Shown piece by piece: positions 1 through 10,839 of a DNA stretch of 64,000 bases. A program made the translations under genes and the position numbers. The notes below the pieces were generated by a model, which was not told the origin of the DNA, did not search any database, and was given only the letters and a program-made list of their open reading frames with translations. The stretch's first letter is position 1. Each line of letters opens with the position of its first letter. Source of the stretch: Megalonaias nervosa (lineage: Eukaryota > Mollusca > Bivalvia > Unionida > Unionidae); NCBI GenBank assembly GCA_016617855.1, contig JAECUM010006764.1, positions 1 to 64,000 on the forward strand, read 5' to 3'.

Positions 1-256
1 TTTTTTCCTGTACATTATAAATTAATGACGTTTCGATTATTTTATCATAAGAGTGGTCACGTTTAAGGTGTCCTTCTTCCACTATATTTCATCGTTCGAT
101 TAATTTTTATGGATAAATAGTTAAATAAAAATTATAAACATTTTTGAACCTCTTTAGCAAATCTGTATGATGCATTTAAACTAAACAAATTTAATAGGCC
201 ATTGATCTGGTTTTTTAATATAAGATGCGAGGCAATTGCAAGTTTGCAAGAAGAAT

Positions 257-690
257 GAAGGATTCTTTCTCGATTCAATACGTTATAGTGTACAAAAGAA
301 TAAAGGTTTCTTTCTCATTTCCATACGCTATAGTGTATAAAAGAAGAAAAGGTTTCTTTCTCATTTCCATACGTTCTGGTGTACGAAAGAATAAAGGTTT
401 CTTTCTCGTTTAATACGTTATAGTGTACAAAAGAATAACGGTTTCTTTCTCATTTCCATACGTTATATAGTGTACAAAAGAATGACTGTTTCTTTCTCGT
501 TTCAATACTTATAGTGCACAAAAGAACAAAGATTTCTTTCTCATTTTATTACCTTATAGTGTACAAAAGAGTAAAGGTTTCTTTCTCATATTAATACATT
601 ATAGTGTGCAAAGGAATAAAGGTTTCTTTCTCATTTCTATACGTTATATAGTGTACAAAGGAATAAAAGTTTCTTTCTCATTTCAAGACA
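257..690. repeat. Minisatellite, ~46-bp unit
   Basis: About eight to nine imperfect units built around 'TTTCTTTCTCATTTC' followed by 'TATAGTGTACAAAAGAAT'. A related array in inverse orientation is at 54,826-55,108. Reading frames across it (225-413 +) are repeat translations, not genes. Confidence 0.85.
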
Positions 691-836
691 TAATATATTT
701 AAGGCGCTATACGTATTCTGATTGGTTGAAATTTTTAGAAAGATCTAGATTCATCATCTTTTCATCATCAACGTCGTTCTGATGGTTGATATAATATTTA
801 ATATTATTATTAATATTAATAAAATATTACTATTGA

Positions 837-837
<1 letters not shown>

Positions 838-876
<39 letters not shown>

Positions 877-975
877 GTAGTAGTAGTAGTAGTAGTAGTA
901 GGAGTAGTAGTAGTAGTAGTAATAGTAGTGGTAATAATTGTTGTTGTTGTAGTAATCTTGGTGTTGTGTTTGAAA
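838..975. repeat. Trinucleotide arrays (ATT)n, (AGT)n, (TTG)n
   Basis: Compound trinucleotide microsatellite; counterpart of the CTA-rich array at 54,400-54,665 in the other arm. Confidence 0.95.
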
Positions 976-1077
976 CAATATAACATGTAACAAACAATGG
1001 CAACCGCAATTATTTCAGGCAACAGTACTAAAGACTGAAAGTAAGATCAAACAGTGCAGTAATAATTTGGAGAGACA

Positions 1078-1127
1078 GACAGAGAGAGAGAGAGAGGGGG
1101 GGTAGGCAGATAAATGGGATACAGACA

Positions 1128-1182
<55 letters not shown>
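1078..1182. repeat. (GA)n microsatellite
   Basis: Interrupted GA repeat with GACA variants; counterpart of the CT array at 54,205-54,277. Confidence 0.95.
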
Positions 1183-1184
<2 letters not shown>

Positions 1185-1406
1185 GTAGGCAGATAATTGG
1201 GATACAGACCGATAAACAGACAAAATAGACGAAAGAAAATAAAACTGATAAATACTAACTTGTATGGCAACAAACCAACAGATATATAGATTAATATAGG
1301 CAAACAGACGGGGGCATTAAAGGGAAATAATAATATGCATTCATTATTAGACAAAGATATTTCATAAACACAAATATGGATATAAGACCATACTGCATAT
1401 ACTTAC

Positions 1407-1475
1407 TGTTTTTGACCTGCAACCGGAGTTATAAAGGACATTATGGCTAGTAACGACTTGTTCCTCAAAGCATTC
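1407..1475 (-). CDS. Ly6-like second half-domain exon (left paralog)
   Basis: A 69-base exon read on the minus strand, bounded by an acceptor TTTTTGCAG and a donor GTAAGT. It is phase 0 at both ends and encodes 23 residues beginning ECFEEQVV and ending NSGCRSKT. The right-arm exon at 53,838-53,906 differs at only three residues. The spacing C...GC...matches the C-terminal half of a Ly6/uPAR (three-finger) domain, a fold of small secreted or GPI-anchored proteins. Family assignment is inferred from the cysteine pattern and exon layout. The exon is open and has canonical splice sites, although the upstream exon of this copy looks damaged. Confidence 0.6.
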
Positions 1476-1940
1476 CTGCAAAAATGTATACAACCTACGT
1501 CAATGACGGTCTTTGCATAGCTTTCCGTACAAATTCATCTTTGGATTTAAAATGTTGTGATTTTCTGAAGAGACCATACTTGTACAACATAGCTCCCCGT
1601 GTTTACTGTATTTAAATTAACGAGGTAACCATCTACTTGGGAATTTGCAAGACACCCAAATCATCCATGAGAATCGTCTCACACGATGAGGGAATGATCT
1701 TTCTTATTATGTCAGGTGTGTACGAGTCGTGTCGATATCAGGTCAGTATAAATAAAGTAGTGTCGATTTCCATGACTAACGAATCGTTTCTTCTCTGTAT
1801 TGTTGGCAAGACTATGCATGTATAAAAGGACAAAAAGTGGTCTTGAAAAAGGAACTAGACTCATATTGCCACAGCAACATATACTTCATAAACTTCAGGT
1901 GTCGCTCTCTCCCAGTTTGGGTAATTGTTAAGTGTGTTTG

Positions 1941-2249
1941 TGATTTGGATTTTTTAACGTAGCTTTAACAATGTTTCAGTCGTATCGCTACGATATCTGC
2001 AGTGTGACAGTTTATAATGATGTCTAGCGCTGGGGCATAATGCCGCAGACACGTGACATCATGTCCCACCCAGTCGCATTATCCTGATACCAGGCTGACC
2101 AGTCCGAGCACTAACCTCTTAATGCTGAGCGCCAAGCAAGGCAGCTGCTAGTATCATTTTTATAAGTCTATGTTATCACTCGGCCGGGGTTTGAACCCAC
2201 GACCTCCCGCATTTGATGCCGACGCTCTAACCACTAGGTCACCGGATGG
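1941..2249 (-). repeat. tRNA-derived SINE, full length
   Basis: On the minus strand it starts with an A-box-like ACCTAGTGGTTAGAGCGTC region and a B box matching GGTTCAAACCC, followed by a conserved tRNA-unrelated body ending near AAATCCAAATC. Related copies are at 6,500, 10,485, 13,933, 47,641 and 55,592. Confidence 0.85.
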
Positions 2250-2329
2250 TAATTGTTAAGTTCTTTTTCTTTGATTTTATTCGTTACATTTAGGTAGAAT
2301 TTCCTTCCAAACCCGAAAGGAAATGATAT

Positions 2330-2490
2330 ACTGAGAGTTGATGGCAGGTTGGCTGAGCTTGACGGGTAGTCCATTTCATGTACGAAACCAAATTTCAGTC
2401 GATCCTACATACAACATTTTGTATGGCGCTAAATAGCCTAACAGTGCTGGTGCGCCGTAAAAATGCAATCAATCAATCAATCATTCAACC
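2330..2490 (+). repeat. Dispersed repeat with (CAAT)n tail
   Basis: The segment ends in 'AGTGCTGGTGCGCCGTAAAA' followed by AATCAATCAATCAAT. A similar tail in inverse orientation lies at 56,940-57,003, which indicates a retroelement 3' end. Class is not determined. Confidence 0.5.
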
Positions 2491-3193
2491 AAATTTCAGT
2501 CTGACCAAGAGAAAACTTTTGTATGTGTGTGCAATTTTTTGCGTTTTAATTTGCTACCATCTTGAAACTAATTCTCCAGTAATTTATTATCGATCTCCCT
2601 CCAACTTGATTTTAGTAAGTAATTGATTCGTTCCTGATTGAGTAATTGATTCGTTTCTGATCTATTAAGAAGGCGTATGAGCCCAAAACGAGTGAAACAA
2701 GTTTGTTTGATTCCTACTAAGATGTCATTATTGAACCAATGAACAAAATATCTTCATGTCAGCATTGATTTCTATAAACAAAAAATTATTTAAAATACTT
2801 TTGATAATATAATAATATTAACTGCATATTCAATAACAATGCAATTCCTTAAAATACAATCTTTCGGTGAAAGTATAAGTTGCATAACAGCCCCGAATTA
2901 ATGCCTGGATAGAACAATGTAATTTATGACAAAAGGATATGACAGATGAAATGTTTATTATAAATTAAGAAGCTGAGATATGAGACAGATGAAGGTTGCT
3001 AATGGTATGTTGTGTTGTAGATCTCAAAAGGTCCATTAAGACTGATACTTCGATTTGCAGCTAAAGAAAAAAAAAAAGAAACATAATGGTATAAAGGTAA
3101 TTACTGATGCCAAAAGATAACGACATTGTTATTCTTTGATAATCTTCTGTGTGAACAGATCTTCCTAAAGCACTGTTGACGGAGCAAACTTAC

Positions 3194-3276
3194 CTCGTGT
3201 TCGCCGCACCTTGTAATCTTATTGCAGTCTGCAACAGATGTAGCACCAACGCAGTAATAGCACACCCTATATGCCT
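3194..3276 (-). pseudogene. Ly6-like first half-domain exon (left paralog), altered acceptor
   Basis: Minus-strand exon homologous to 51,889-51,971. It encodes AYRVCYYCVGATSVADC and TRCGEHE and ends at a good donor (GAG|GTAAGT). Cysteines of the C-x2-C...DC...C pattern are all kept. The acceptor differs: the right copy has GCTTTGCAG|TG, whereas here the same place reads GCTTTGGATAG, so the only AG lies two bases further in. Using it would break the phase needed after the leader exon. This suggests a pseudogene or a changed exon boundary. The call rests on alignment with the right copy; expression is unknown. Confidence 0.55.
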
Positions 3277-3293
3277 ATCCAAAGCGAATGAAG

Positions 3294-3337
<44 letters not shown>

Positions 3338-3338
3338 G
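3294..3338. repeat. (CA)n(TA)n microsatellite
   Basis: Directly beside the Ly6-like exon, as in the right arm at 51,769-51,871, so it predates the duplication. Confidence 0.95.
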
Positions 3339-3967
3339 CCACATACATTAGAAATAACATGACATTTAAAGTGTTGGTATAAAGCAGTGTGATATACTAA
3401 TACTATTGGTATATCAAATTGTGATCCGCCCATAGAGCAATAAAATACGCATATATAAACATTCTCGAGAGCGTCTGCAGTTGATTTTAGATCAACGATC
3501 AATTTCCACAGATTAATCATTAGTGTCATATGAAAATAACGATAAAAAGTATTAATAATCCACTTTTTCTAAATTAATTTAATGTGGTACACATTTTCAT
3601 CACAATCCTTTCTGCTTTCTGTTCCTACCTCCCGTCGCATGCATAACGGACAAACTACGCAGAAATGTGGAGTTAGAGAGAAAAGGAATTTGGGCTGGAT
3701 TCAAACCTTGAAATAGAAATTACACCAAGTATCCTACAAGAATATGGTTCCTCGTAACGACATGTGTGCACTTTCCTTGGGGATCTATTTACAGCGTTTG
3801 ACAACGATAAAAATGCACACCATGTCGACATTACACGGTAAATTTCTCGGTTACGTGGTACACATACTGTGATGTATTTAATATTTTATTGTTGTTGTTG
3901 TTTCTTAAACAAACAATAATGTTCTAAAAATTGATTATTATTAATTAAATATAAAAATGTCCAAAGG

Positions 3968-3968
<1 letters not shown>

Positions 3969-4009
<41 letters not shown>

Positions 4010-4123
4010 CCATCGTAGCAAGATAAAATCTATGAAATGATGAAATGACGAGCATAGAGGATTTTCGTTTGTGTCATCCCACGATGTCTCCGGGCTTATG
4101 AATGATGATAAAAGTTAAGTCAA

Positions 4124-4160
<37 letters not shown>

Positions 4161-4175
4161 CAGAGAGAGAGACAG

Positions 4176-4232
<57 letters not shown>
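3969..4232. repeat. (CT)n and (GA)n microsatellites
   Basis: A CT array (3,969-4,006) and a GA array (4,128-4,232) face each other about 120 bases apart, so the pair could fold into a hairpin. Confidence 0.9.
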
Positions 4233-4237
<5 letters not shown>

Positions 4238-4720
4238 TGATCGGTGGTACTGTTACTAAAGCAGAATAATGACTTAGATCAACTCTAAATATATTAAAAT
4301 ATTTTAATTGCCTGTTGCTGGTTCGTCATTTCCCGTAGTTTCTATTCCACATTAATTTCCATGCGCCAGGACGCGAATGGCAAAGCTTTCATGTGAATGG
4401 CGTAGCTAACCATATGTATGTAGCGCTTTACTTATATCATTAAAACCATCTTTCATGTTTAAATCATAAGTATGTATTATATTGATTTAATCAATGTGAA
4501 GAAAAATAGAAAAAAAAGAGAAAATAATCAACTTTTCAATATGCAAAGGTGATTGTGAATAGCCACAAAAGGCATATACCTACATTTTGTAGCGGACACA
4601 CTCGCAGGAATGTGAAGAGTTCATTCTCTCGGTCAACACACAGCTGCCTGTAGTAAATCTTAACTCAGTTCAAAGGACAAATACATCTATTTGTATGTGA
4701 TGTAAATAAAATATATGTAA

Positions 4721-4847
4721 AGTATGTACGCTGTATCAATGATATACAACTCGTATATATTTTTAAAAGGAAACGAGGCTTGCCGAGTTTTCTTTTAATG
4801 AAAAATTTATACATCTTGTGGTATATCATTGATACAGCGCACATACT
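4721..4847. mobile_element. Snap-back palindromic MITE-like element
   Basis: The left end AGTATGTACGCTGTATCAAT and the right end ATTGATACAGCGCACATACT are inverted repeats of about 27 bases with one mismatch, enclosing about 70 bases. No coding capacity. Its superfamily cannot be told from this copy. Confidence 0.6.
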
Positions 4848-4929
4848 ATAATATATATAGTATGTGTGTATGTGTGTGTTTGTGTGTGTTTGTCTGTGAG
4901 TGAGTGTGATATTATAATCAGTTTAATTT

Positions 4930-5092
4930 TTGTTTCAAAACAATATCTTATTCTAGTCTCGGGCTTTGTCAACGTGGGTATGTGAACAAGTTTGCAGTCA
5001 GTTCTTGTGGGTCGGTGATTATAATCGCCGTCTTGTATAGCAGATCTTGCACAGGAAACGGCGTTAAACCCAAAAACAACTACAACAAACAT
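4930..5092 (-). repeat. Dispersed repeat with 'GGGTTTAACG' head
   Basis: On the minus strand it begins TTTTTGGGTTTAACGCCGTT and ends at CATACCCAC...GCCCGAGAC. A second copy lies at 51,536-51,722 (+). The head resembles abundant gastropod repeats known to me; this is a weak taxonomic hint only. Confidence 0.55.
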
Positions 5093-5109
5093 CAACTATT
5101 GTTTAATTT

Positions 5110-6490
5110 CGAGTAGGATTAGTTCTTAATCATTTACAGAATTTAGACACCAAAATCTCTGATAAGACCAACAATTGTTTATAAGAAGTAAGTTACTTTT
5201 TAATTTCTTTTAAATTATTTATTATCCATTAAAGGAATTATTATTTGGAATACATTTTCAGATTCTGCAAAAACAGGGTAAATGCGTACGGTGGTGTTAG
5301 TCAATTAAAAATGTTCCTGTTTGACCACTGGTTCAGCTCTAATTCAGACACCTTTCTACTGATGAGAGGAGAAGAAAGAGAAAGACGAACGTTCTAGCTG
5401 TAATGTTTACAATTTATGGACAAATGCAAAATAAAATAAAATAAGAATAACGCACGAAAGTGTTTTGTCTTTGTCTTTGTTGCTTTAAACGTGATATGGA
5501 CTATATCATTTCGAGGAAATGGGAACCAAATGACTTTCTTAAAGTCACAACGAGGCCTATGGGGTTTGCTTGGGCAGGTATCGAATCTGCGACCATTTCG
5601 ACGCACTAATAAGTGGGGGATATCTATCTATCCATCTATCTATCTGTGTGCATGTGTTTGTGTGTGTGTGAAAACATCAACCTTTGCAATACACTGAATC
5701 GTTGCGGATACACGCTTCCGTGAAGAACTTTTATACGTGATACCGGCGATAAGGGTCAACATTTCAAAGTTTCATGGTTTCAAACTTTGCATGATGGCAT
5801 GTCCTGTTAGAAGGGATCATCGAAAAACTTTGATTCAGTATGGTTCTAAGACCAACATAATATAAATGTAAATAGTAGTACGAAACACTATCATGACTTA
5901 ATTGCAAATAGTGATATGACTAAGCAGTCTTGTGTACTGACATGGTGATCTACAATATTGCATGCCTCAACTTGCAGAGCAGCAAAAATGGAAAATGGGA
6001 AGTTGACACTCTAATTTAGCTCCGGTAACTATAACTATGTGCAGATCCATTACTTAAAGGCATACATGCATAATACAATTGCAATCCTAAATTCCTTATC
6101 AGATTTTAAAGTGAAATTTCATATTTTACAGGATGTATGAAGTCAAAGAACATAAAATCGATAATGCACTATATGAATATCATTAGCATAGGATGTAGAG
6201 AGCTTAATTGATTTTCAGCTGAGAGACAGCAATAATCCTTAAAATATAACATTAAAAATATATTTACAATTCAGGATAAAAGAAAAATTAACGAACAGTA
6301 AAAAATATAAGAAAAACAAGGATCTGACAATACTGTAATCCCTGTTTCCAAAAATTGTCAAAGAACACAGGAAGAGTGCATCAATGCATAAATCCGTAAG
6401 TAGTTCCTTGCTTGTGTTATAAATCAATAACTTCTAGTTCTCTGAGTTGCATAATGCAACTGTGACTTTCATCACACTGATCGTTTGTAT
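5110..6490. other. No gene seen
   Basis: AT-rich sequence with a short (TATC)n run near 5,625. Frames at 5,394-5,697 and 6,239-6,427 have no recognisable domain, no splice context and overlap each other, so they are not annotated. Confidence 0.6.
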
Positions 6491-6499
6491 TGTATTTAT

Positions 6500-6836
6500 G
6501 TGATTTGGATTTCTAACGCAGCTTTAACAATTTTCAGTCATATTATATCGCTATGATCTATGCAGTGTTACGTTTGCAGTGTGGCAGTTTATAGTGATGT
6601 CTAGCACTGAGGCATCATGCCGCAAACATTTGCCATCATGTCCCAATCAGTCACATTCTCCTCACACAAGGCCGACCAGTCCTAACACTAACCTCTTAAT
6701 GCTGAGCACCAACCGTAATGGCAGCCCCTAGTACCATCTTTTATAAGTCTTTTTGGTATGACTCTGCCGGGGTTTGAACCCGCGACATCCTTCATCCAAG
6801 GCGGACGCTCTCATCAATTTGGTCACCGGAGCGGCC
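6500..6836 (-). repeat. tRNA-derived SINE, full length
   Basis: Same family as 1,941-2,249. The B box reads GGTTTGAACCC on the minus-strand-derived sequence, somewhat diverged, and the tail ends in AAATCC. Confidence 0.85.
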
Positions 6837-6839
6837 TAA

Positions 6840-7690
6840 TTGCTTGTTAAAAAGGCTTGGGGCTAGTACATTTATTGCAACCTTCCTGATACGAACTTTA
6901 TCTGAACTCCTAAACTAAATGTCATTTTTTTAAGCTTCAAGATATGTGTATGAATATCAATTCTATGAACGAAGAATGCATACAGTTCAGCCTCTCCAAA
7001 AAGGTCCTAAAAGCCTATGACAAAATCTTAACTGTACGTTTATCTAGTGAGATACTTTTAATTTACTAATGATTTATTTGGCTTTGTTCATGCTGGAAGG
7101 TTATGTACTGAAAACAAAATATCCAGAATATATAGTGATATATAAATGTTTTCCTAGTCCAAATCGCCCAGAAATGATTCAAGTGTACTGCTAGCCAAAA
7201 ATTAAGTGACCTGAGAAACGCTTGCCCAACATACTTAATTTAGAATATTTCAAATTCAGCTCTTTACAGCCATAACATTGTTTTATCATATTTTCATGCA
7301 ACTTTCACAATATTCTAATGAATTTTGTTTCAACAAATGATTACATTTTTTTTTTCTAACCGTACATAAATCGGTTTTAAATAAATAGGTATGCAAATGA
7401 GGAGGCGGAGCATTCAGAGTATTCCTCAGGGGTCAAGGGAAAGTTCAATCGCATAGCAGAAAGTGTCCTTTTTATTGTTCCTAGCAGTATAGTCATTGCA
7501 GATTTTTGAAATAATGAATTATATTGAGTTACCACGAAGCCATTTAGTTTATGCAATAATTAAATTTATACACAAGTACCTAATATTGGCGTGGCCTGGG
7601 AAATGAACACGCACTTACTTCATATATTATACGTAGTCATTGTATAAAATGCTAGAATGCTGAAAATATCTTCGTTTCCTCTCGATGCTT
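6840..7690. other. No gene seen
   Basis: AT-rich intergenic or intronic sequence without open frames, tandem arrays or recognisable repeats. Confidence 0.5.
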
Positions 7691-7890
7691 CATTGTTCTC
7701 TGTTAAATAATCTTGCCAATGTTTTCAGCGGATCTCCAGAGGCTCGTGACATTCAATGTGATCAGATGGTATTGCATACCGAATAAAAATGACCGTTGTC
7801 CTAATACATTGACTTGAAATTGAAATTGAAAATGTCGTGTTTGTATTGACAACCTTTAGAGAAGAATCATCTATTGTAACTAACAAAAAA

Positions 7891-7956
7891 CTACCTCTGT
7901 AACGCGTACGAAAGGTATATCACATGATATACCTTTTTTACGCCTTACAGAGGTAG
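7891..7956. mobile_element. 66-bp palindromic hairpin element
   Basis: CTACCTCTGTAA at the left is matched by TTACAGAGGTAG at the right. Inside, AAAGGTATATCA pairs with TGATATACCTTT around CA. One flank of the same sequence is seen at 49,548-49,565 in the other arm, which lacks the full palindrome. It may be a small MITE or a structured regulatory element. Confidence 0.5.
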
Positions 7957-8824
7957 TGTAATGAGGCATATTATAACGCGAACAGAGATATAGTGCCTCT
8001 TTCATGATATACATAATTGATGTATATAAGAATTAAACTTCATATTTTGTATGATTTGTGAGTCATGAAGCTAGAAATCGATTACACACGGCATGAACAA
8101 CCGTTATGTCATGAGTGGAATAGTGTTGGCATCGGCGATTGTATATTATGAATACGCCGACCTGATTAGCTGAAATAAATGTGTTAAGAGTCGTACAAAC
8201 GTTTTCCACACCATTGACCCCTTTACCTGTTTCGTTGTGATGACATGCTAGGATCAATGGAATGCGTGTCTTGATTATAATTTGAACTGGATAAGATGCT
8301 TCGTAAAAATGGGGCAACATGTGCTTTTGCAAAGCTACAATTTGACTATACTCACTGGTACACTACAGTTGTCAAATCGACAGTAACTGTTTCTGAGTTG
8401 CATAGTACTTGCACTTTTCACGCTCTTCTATTTCGGGTGAAAGTAATTCTCGCGTTTAGTCCGCAATCCAATAATTCATAAATGGAAGTAATCGGTTAAA
8501 AAAAACACCCGGAACGTATGAAGTTCGCAGTGGAATCTAGAAACAGCGCTGGTTTACATGTTTACACAAATATGTCACATTGGAGATCTTGGAACTAAGT
8601 TTTACTCTCTGCACGTGTTGCGCCGTTATGTGACTATCTGATTAATTTATACAAAACTAAAATTTCTCTTGTAAAATATTCCTTGCTGGTATTATAAATC
8701 AATCAGTTAGAGTTTTCTGGGTGACATTTTAGCCAATCTTAATTTTTGCTTCAAAGCCTAAGTAAAACTTTGTAATTAGGTTCTCGTGTGTGGTTACATT
8801 GGATTCATTCGGTGTTGTTATCAA

Positions 8825-9049
8825 TCATTCGAATCCTCCTTCGCTACGGAGGTTTTGTGGATACACGTATTTGATAGGTCTGTTGCAACTCATAGGTTTG
8901 CTCACTGAAGCATATCGCCAGATATTTAACTCTTCATGCTCTGTGCAGACGGTGTGAAACTGAATGACGGCTTGCGATCTCCACTCACCAACATTGTCGA
9001 ACAGAATGTTAGATTTTCTTTGGTGTAGGGATGTTGAATACATGCACAA
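8825..9049 (-). other. Conserved block shared with 48,614-48,840
   Basis: This block is one of the best preserved stretches between the inverted arms. On the minus strand it reads as an open frame of 74 codons, but the matching right-arm block is open in different frames, and including it between leader and Ly6-like exon would introduce a stop in the right copy. It is therefore more likely conserved noncoding sequence or an eroded exon than a current exon. No domain recognised. Confidence 0.4.
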
Positions 9050-9312
9050 TTGTTTGAAAAATATACTTACTTTAATCCAAGACTTATTGTTTTAGCATTT
9101 CAAGAATTGCGGTTCAAACGTGTAATTCATAAATTAGTTTCTTTTTTAATGGGATGATCTGGTATCAGACTAGGAGCATATACAGCCATCTACAGCAGAT
9201 TTTCCCAATGTGATTTATGTGTATTATTCATAGGTATATAATAAATGGTGAAAAGAAGAAATAACTAGCATGAGAAGTTCAAATCTATCAATAATTCTTG
9301 TGAAGTACTTAC

Positions 9313-9363
9313 TGCTCAAAGATATGTTTCCGATGTTAACTTCCAGAAAAATAAAAAAGGTCC
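9313..9363 (-). CDS. Leader exon of left Ly6-like paralog (candidate)
   Basis: A 51-base minus-strand exon bounded by TTACTTACAG and a GTAAGT donor. In the frame that matches the right copy it encodes TFFIFLEVNIGNISLS. The right copy at 48,188-48,241 is clearly hydrophobic (TVLLFLGVVIGINISSS) and looks like the core of a signal peptide. The left version has a Glu and an Asn in the core, which would weaken a signal peptide. No start codon lies in this exon, so a further 5' exon would be needed. Confidence 0.45.
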
Positions 9364-9473
9364 CTGTAAGTAAAGGGCGTATACTATAAAGAAAATTCAT
9401 AATTTGTACATGCTTTAATGAAATCATGTTTGAATGTATAAACATTTTTTATGTCAGTTAATAATTCAATCAG

Positions 9474-10087
9474 TTAACTCATTAACCCCTGGTGCCTTGT
9501 TTACGCGTCAGGAGGTAGTACCCTACTTCCGAGCTCTGTAGTAATGTCAAGGTCAAGGTCATTTAAAATACACTAAAGTGGATGGTATTATATAAAAGTA
9601 GACAGATGTAGCTCTACAATGGTACCAAATAATCTGGACTTTCTAGTTAAACTACAAAATACAGAGGGAAAAACGTAATTTTTTGGACCCGATTTTTTTT
9701 TCACCAAAAATTCTCCTGTGGTCGGAATCCGATTTAGTGTCCGGATTTTAGACTTTTTGGCCTCAGATCTAAGGCAGACCGGTCTGAACCGCAGACTAAC
9801 CTTTGCAAAAAGTAGGATAAGATGGATGTTTGAAATAAAAAGTATTCTTGATACGAAAATGATGGGTCCGTTAAGCAACCAAAAAACCCCAACCTTTACC
9901 CGTCTGCTCATGCGCGAGCTAAATAGCCAATGAAACACGACGTTTCTAACACAACTAGGCATTAAGTTAACCAGAAATCTCTTGGAAGTCGATGTACCGG
10001 GATATATTCAGAAATAGTCCCCAAAATGTATTTCCTACTCGCATTTCAGGCGAAAATTACAAAAGCCTCCAGGGGTTAATGAGTTAA
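9474..10087. mobile_element. 614-bp TTAA-flanked inverted-repeat element
   Basis: It begins TTAACTCATTAACCCCTGG and ends with the exact reverse complement, CCAGGGGTTAATGAGTTAA. If the outer TTAA is the target duplication, as in piggyBac-type elements, the terminal inverted repeats are 15 bp (CTCATTAACCCCTGG). The two overlapping frames inside (9,588-9,962 minus and 9,718-9,933 plus) have no transposase features, so it is probably non-autonomous. It sits just upstream of the left leader exon. The superfamily call depends on the TTAA alone. Confidence 0.6.
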
Positions 10088-10261
10088 TGAGTACGTGGTC
10101 ATGAATGGAACCAACATATTGACTATGAGCTTGTTTCTCTATTAGGAAAAATGACAACAAAGCTAGTTGTATATAATACAAATTATTAATACTTAGTGTA
10201 TATAGTGTAAGACTCGTCATTGCCCTTTAACTTTATCTCTTTTTTGGAAGTTTCAAGGCAT

Positions 10262-10325
10262 GCGTATGTATTTATGCATGCATGCATGTAAGTCTGTATG
10301 TATGTATGTATGTATGTATGCATGT
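10262..10325. repeat. (TGTA)n microsatellite
   Basis: Tetranucleotide array; frames through it translate as YVCM repeats and are rejected. Confidence 0.95.
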
Positions 10326-10484
10326 ATGTTCAATATCACATGTATGCTAACGGTAATAAAAAAAGATTTCCCTCGATTCTTTATCCTTCATATACAATTG
10401 TGTGTTCATTGTGGTATGATTATGACGTCACCTTTTGATATGAACGTTGCTGCAGAAGACAGAAGAGAACTATTCCTTAACTAT

Positions 10485-10738
10485 GGACTACTCCGGATGC
10501 GGGAGGTCGCGGGTTCGAACCCCGGCCGAGTGATACCAAAGGCTTCTAAAAATGGTACTAACAGCTGCCTCGCTTGGCGCTCAGCATTAAGAGGTTAGTG
10601 TTAGGACTGGTCGGCCTGGTGTCAGAATATTGTGACTGAGTGGGACATGATGCACCAGTGCAAGACATCACTATAAACTGCAGACATCGTAGCGATATGA
10701 CTGAAAAATTGTTAAAGCTACGACAAAAACCCAAATCC
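10485..10738 (+). repeat. tRNA-derived SINE, 5' truncated
   Basis: Starts inside the tRNA-like head at GGATGCGGGAGGTCGCGGG, keeps the B box GGTTCGAACCC and runs to CCCAAATCC. The 112- and 68-residue plus frames here are SINE translations. Confidence 0.85.
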
Positions 10739-10839
10739 TCCCCCTTAACTATGAGAGCAATACATCTAAAGCATGTCGGTCAGGTCACATGTGCCTCTGC
10801 TTATGATATACAGTCCTTTACCGATGAGCATTACTCCAC

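Larger units (their letters stand above)
257..9480. repeat. Left arm of large diverged inverted duplication
   Basis: Several stretches of this arm read as the reverse complement of 48.1-55.1 kb, in collinear order. Pairs seen by eye are 257-690 with 54,826-55,108, 1,380-1,480 with 53,781-53,960, 3,125-3,290 with 51,880-52,060, 7,690-7,810 with 49,650-49,770, 8,061-8,130 with 49,380-49,450, and 8,850-9,363 with 48,188-48,830. Exons are the best conserved parts; SINEs and microsatellites differ between arms. The outer limits are approximate because the window ends close by. Confidence 0.75.

Noticed and set aside
1941..2249. tRNA gene suggested by A- and B-box-like sequence
   Set aside because: The cloverleaf is not intact and the same sequence recurs with a long shared body at six or more places, so it is a SINE head. 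The same holds for 10,485, 13,933, 47,641 and 55,592.
9588..9962. 124-residue minus frame as a transposase
   Set aside because: It has no DDE or zinc-finger features, is overlapped by an equally open plus frame, and lies inside a 614-bp non-autonomous element.
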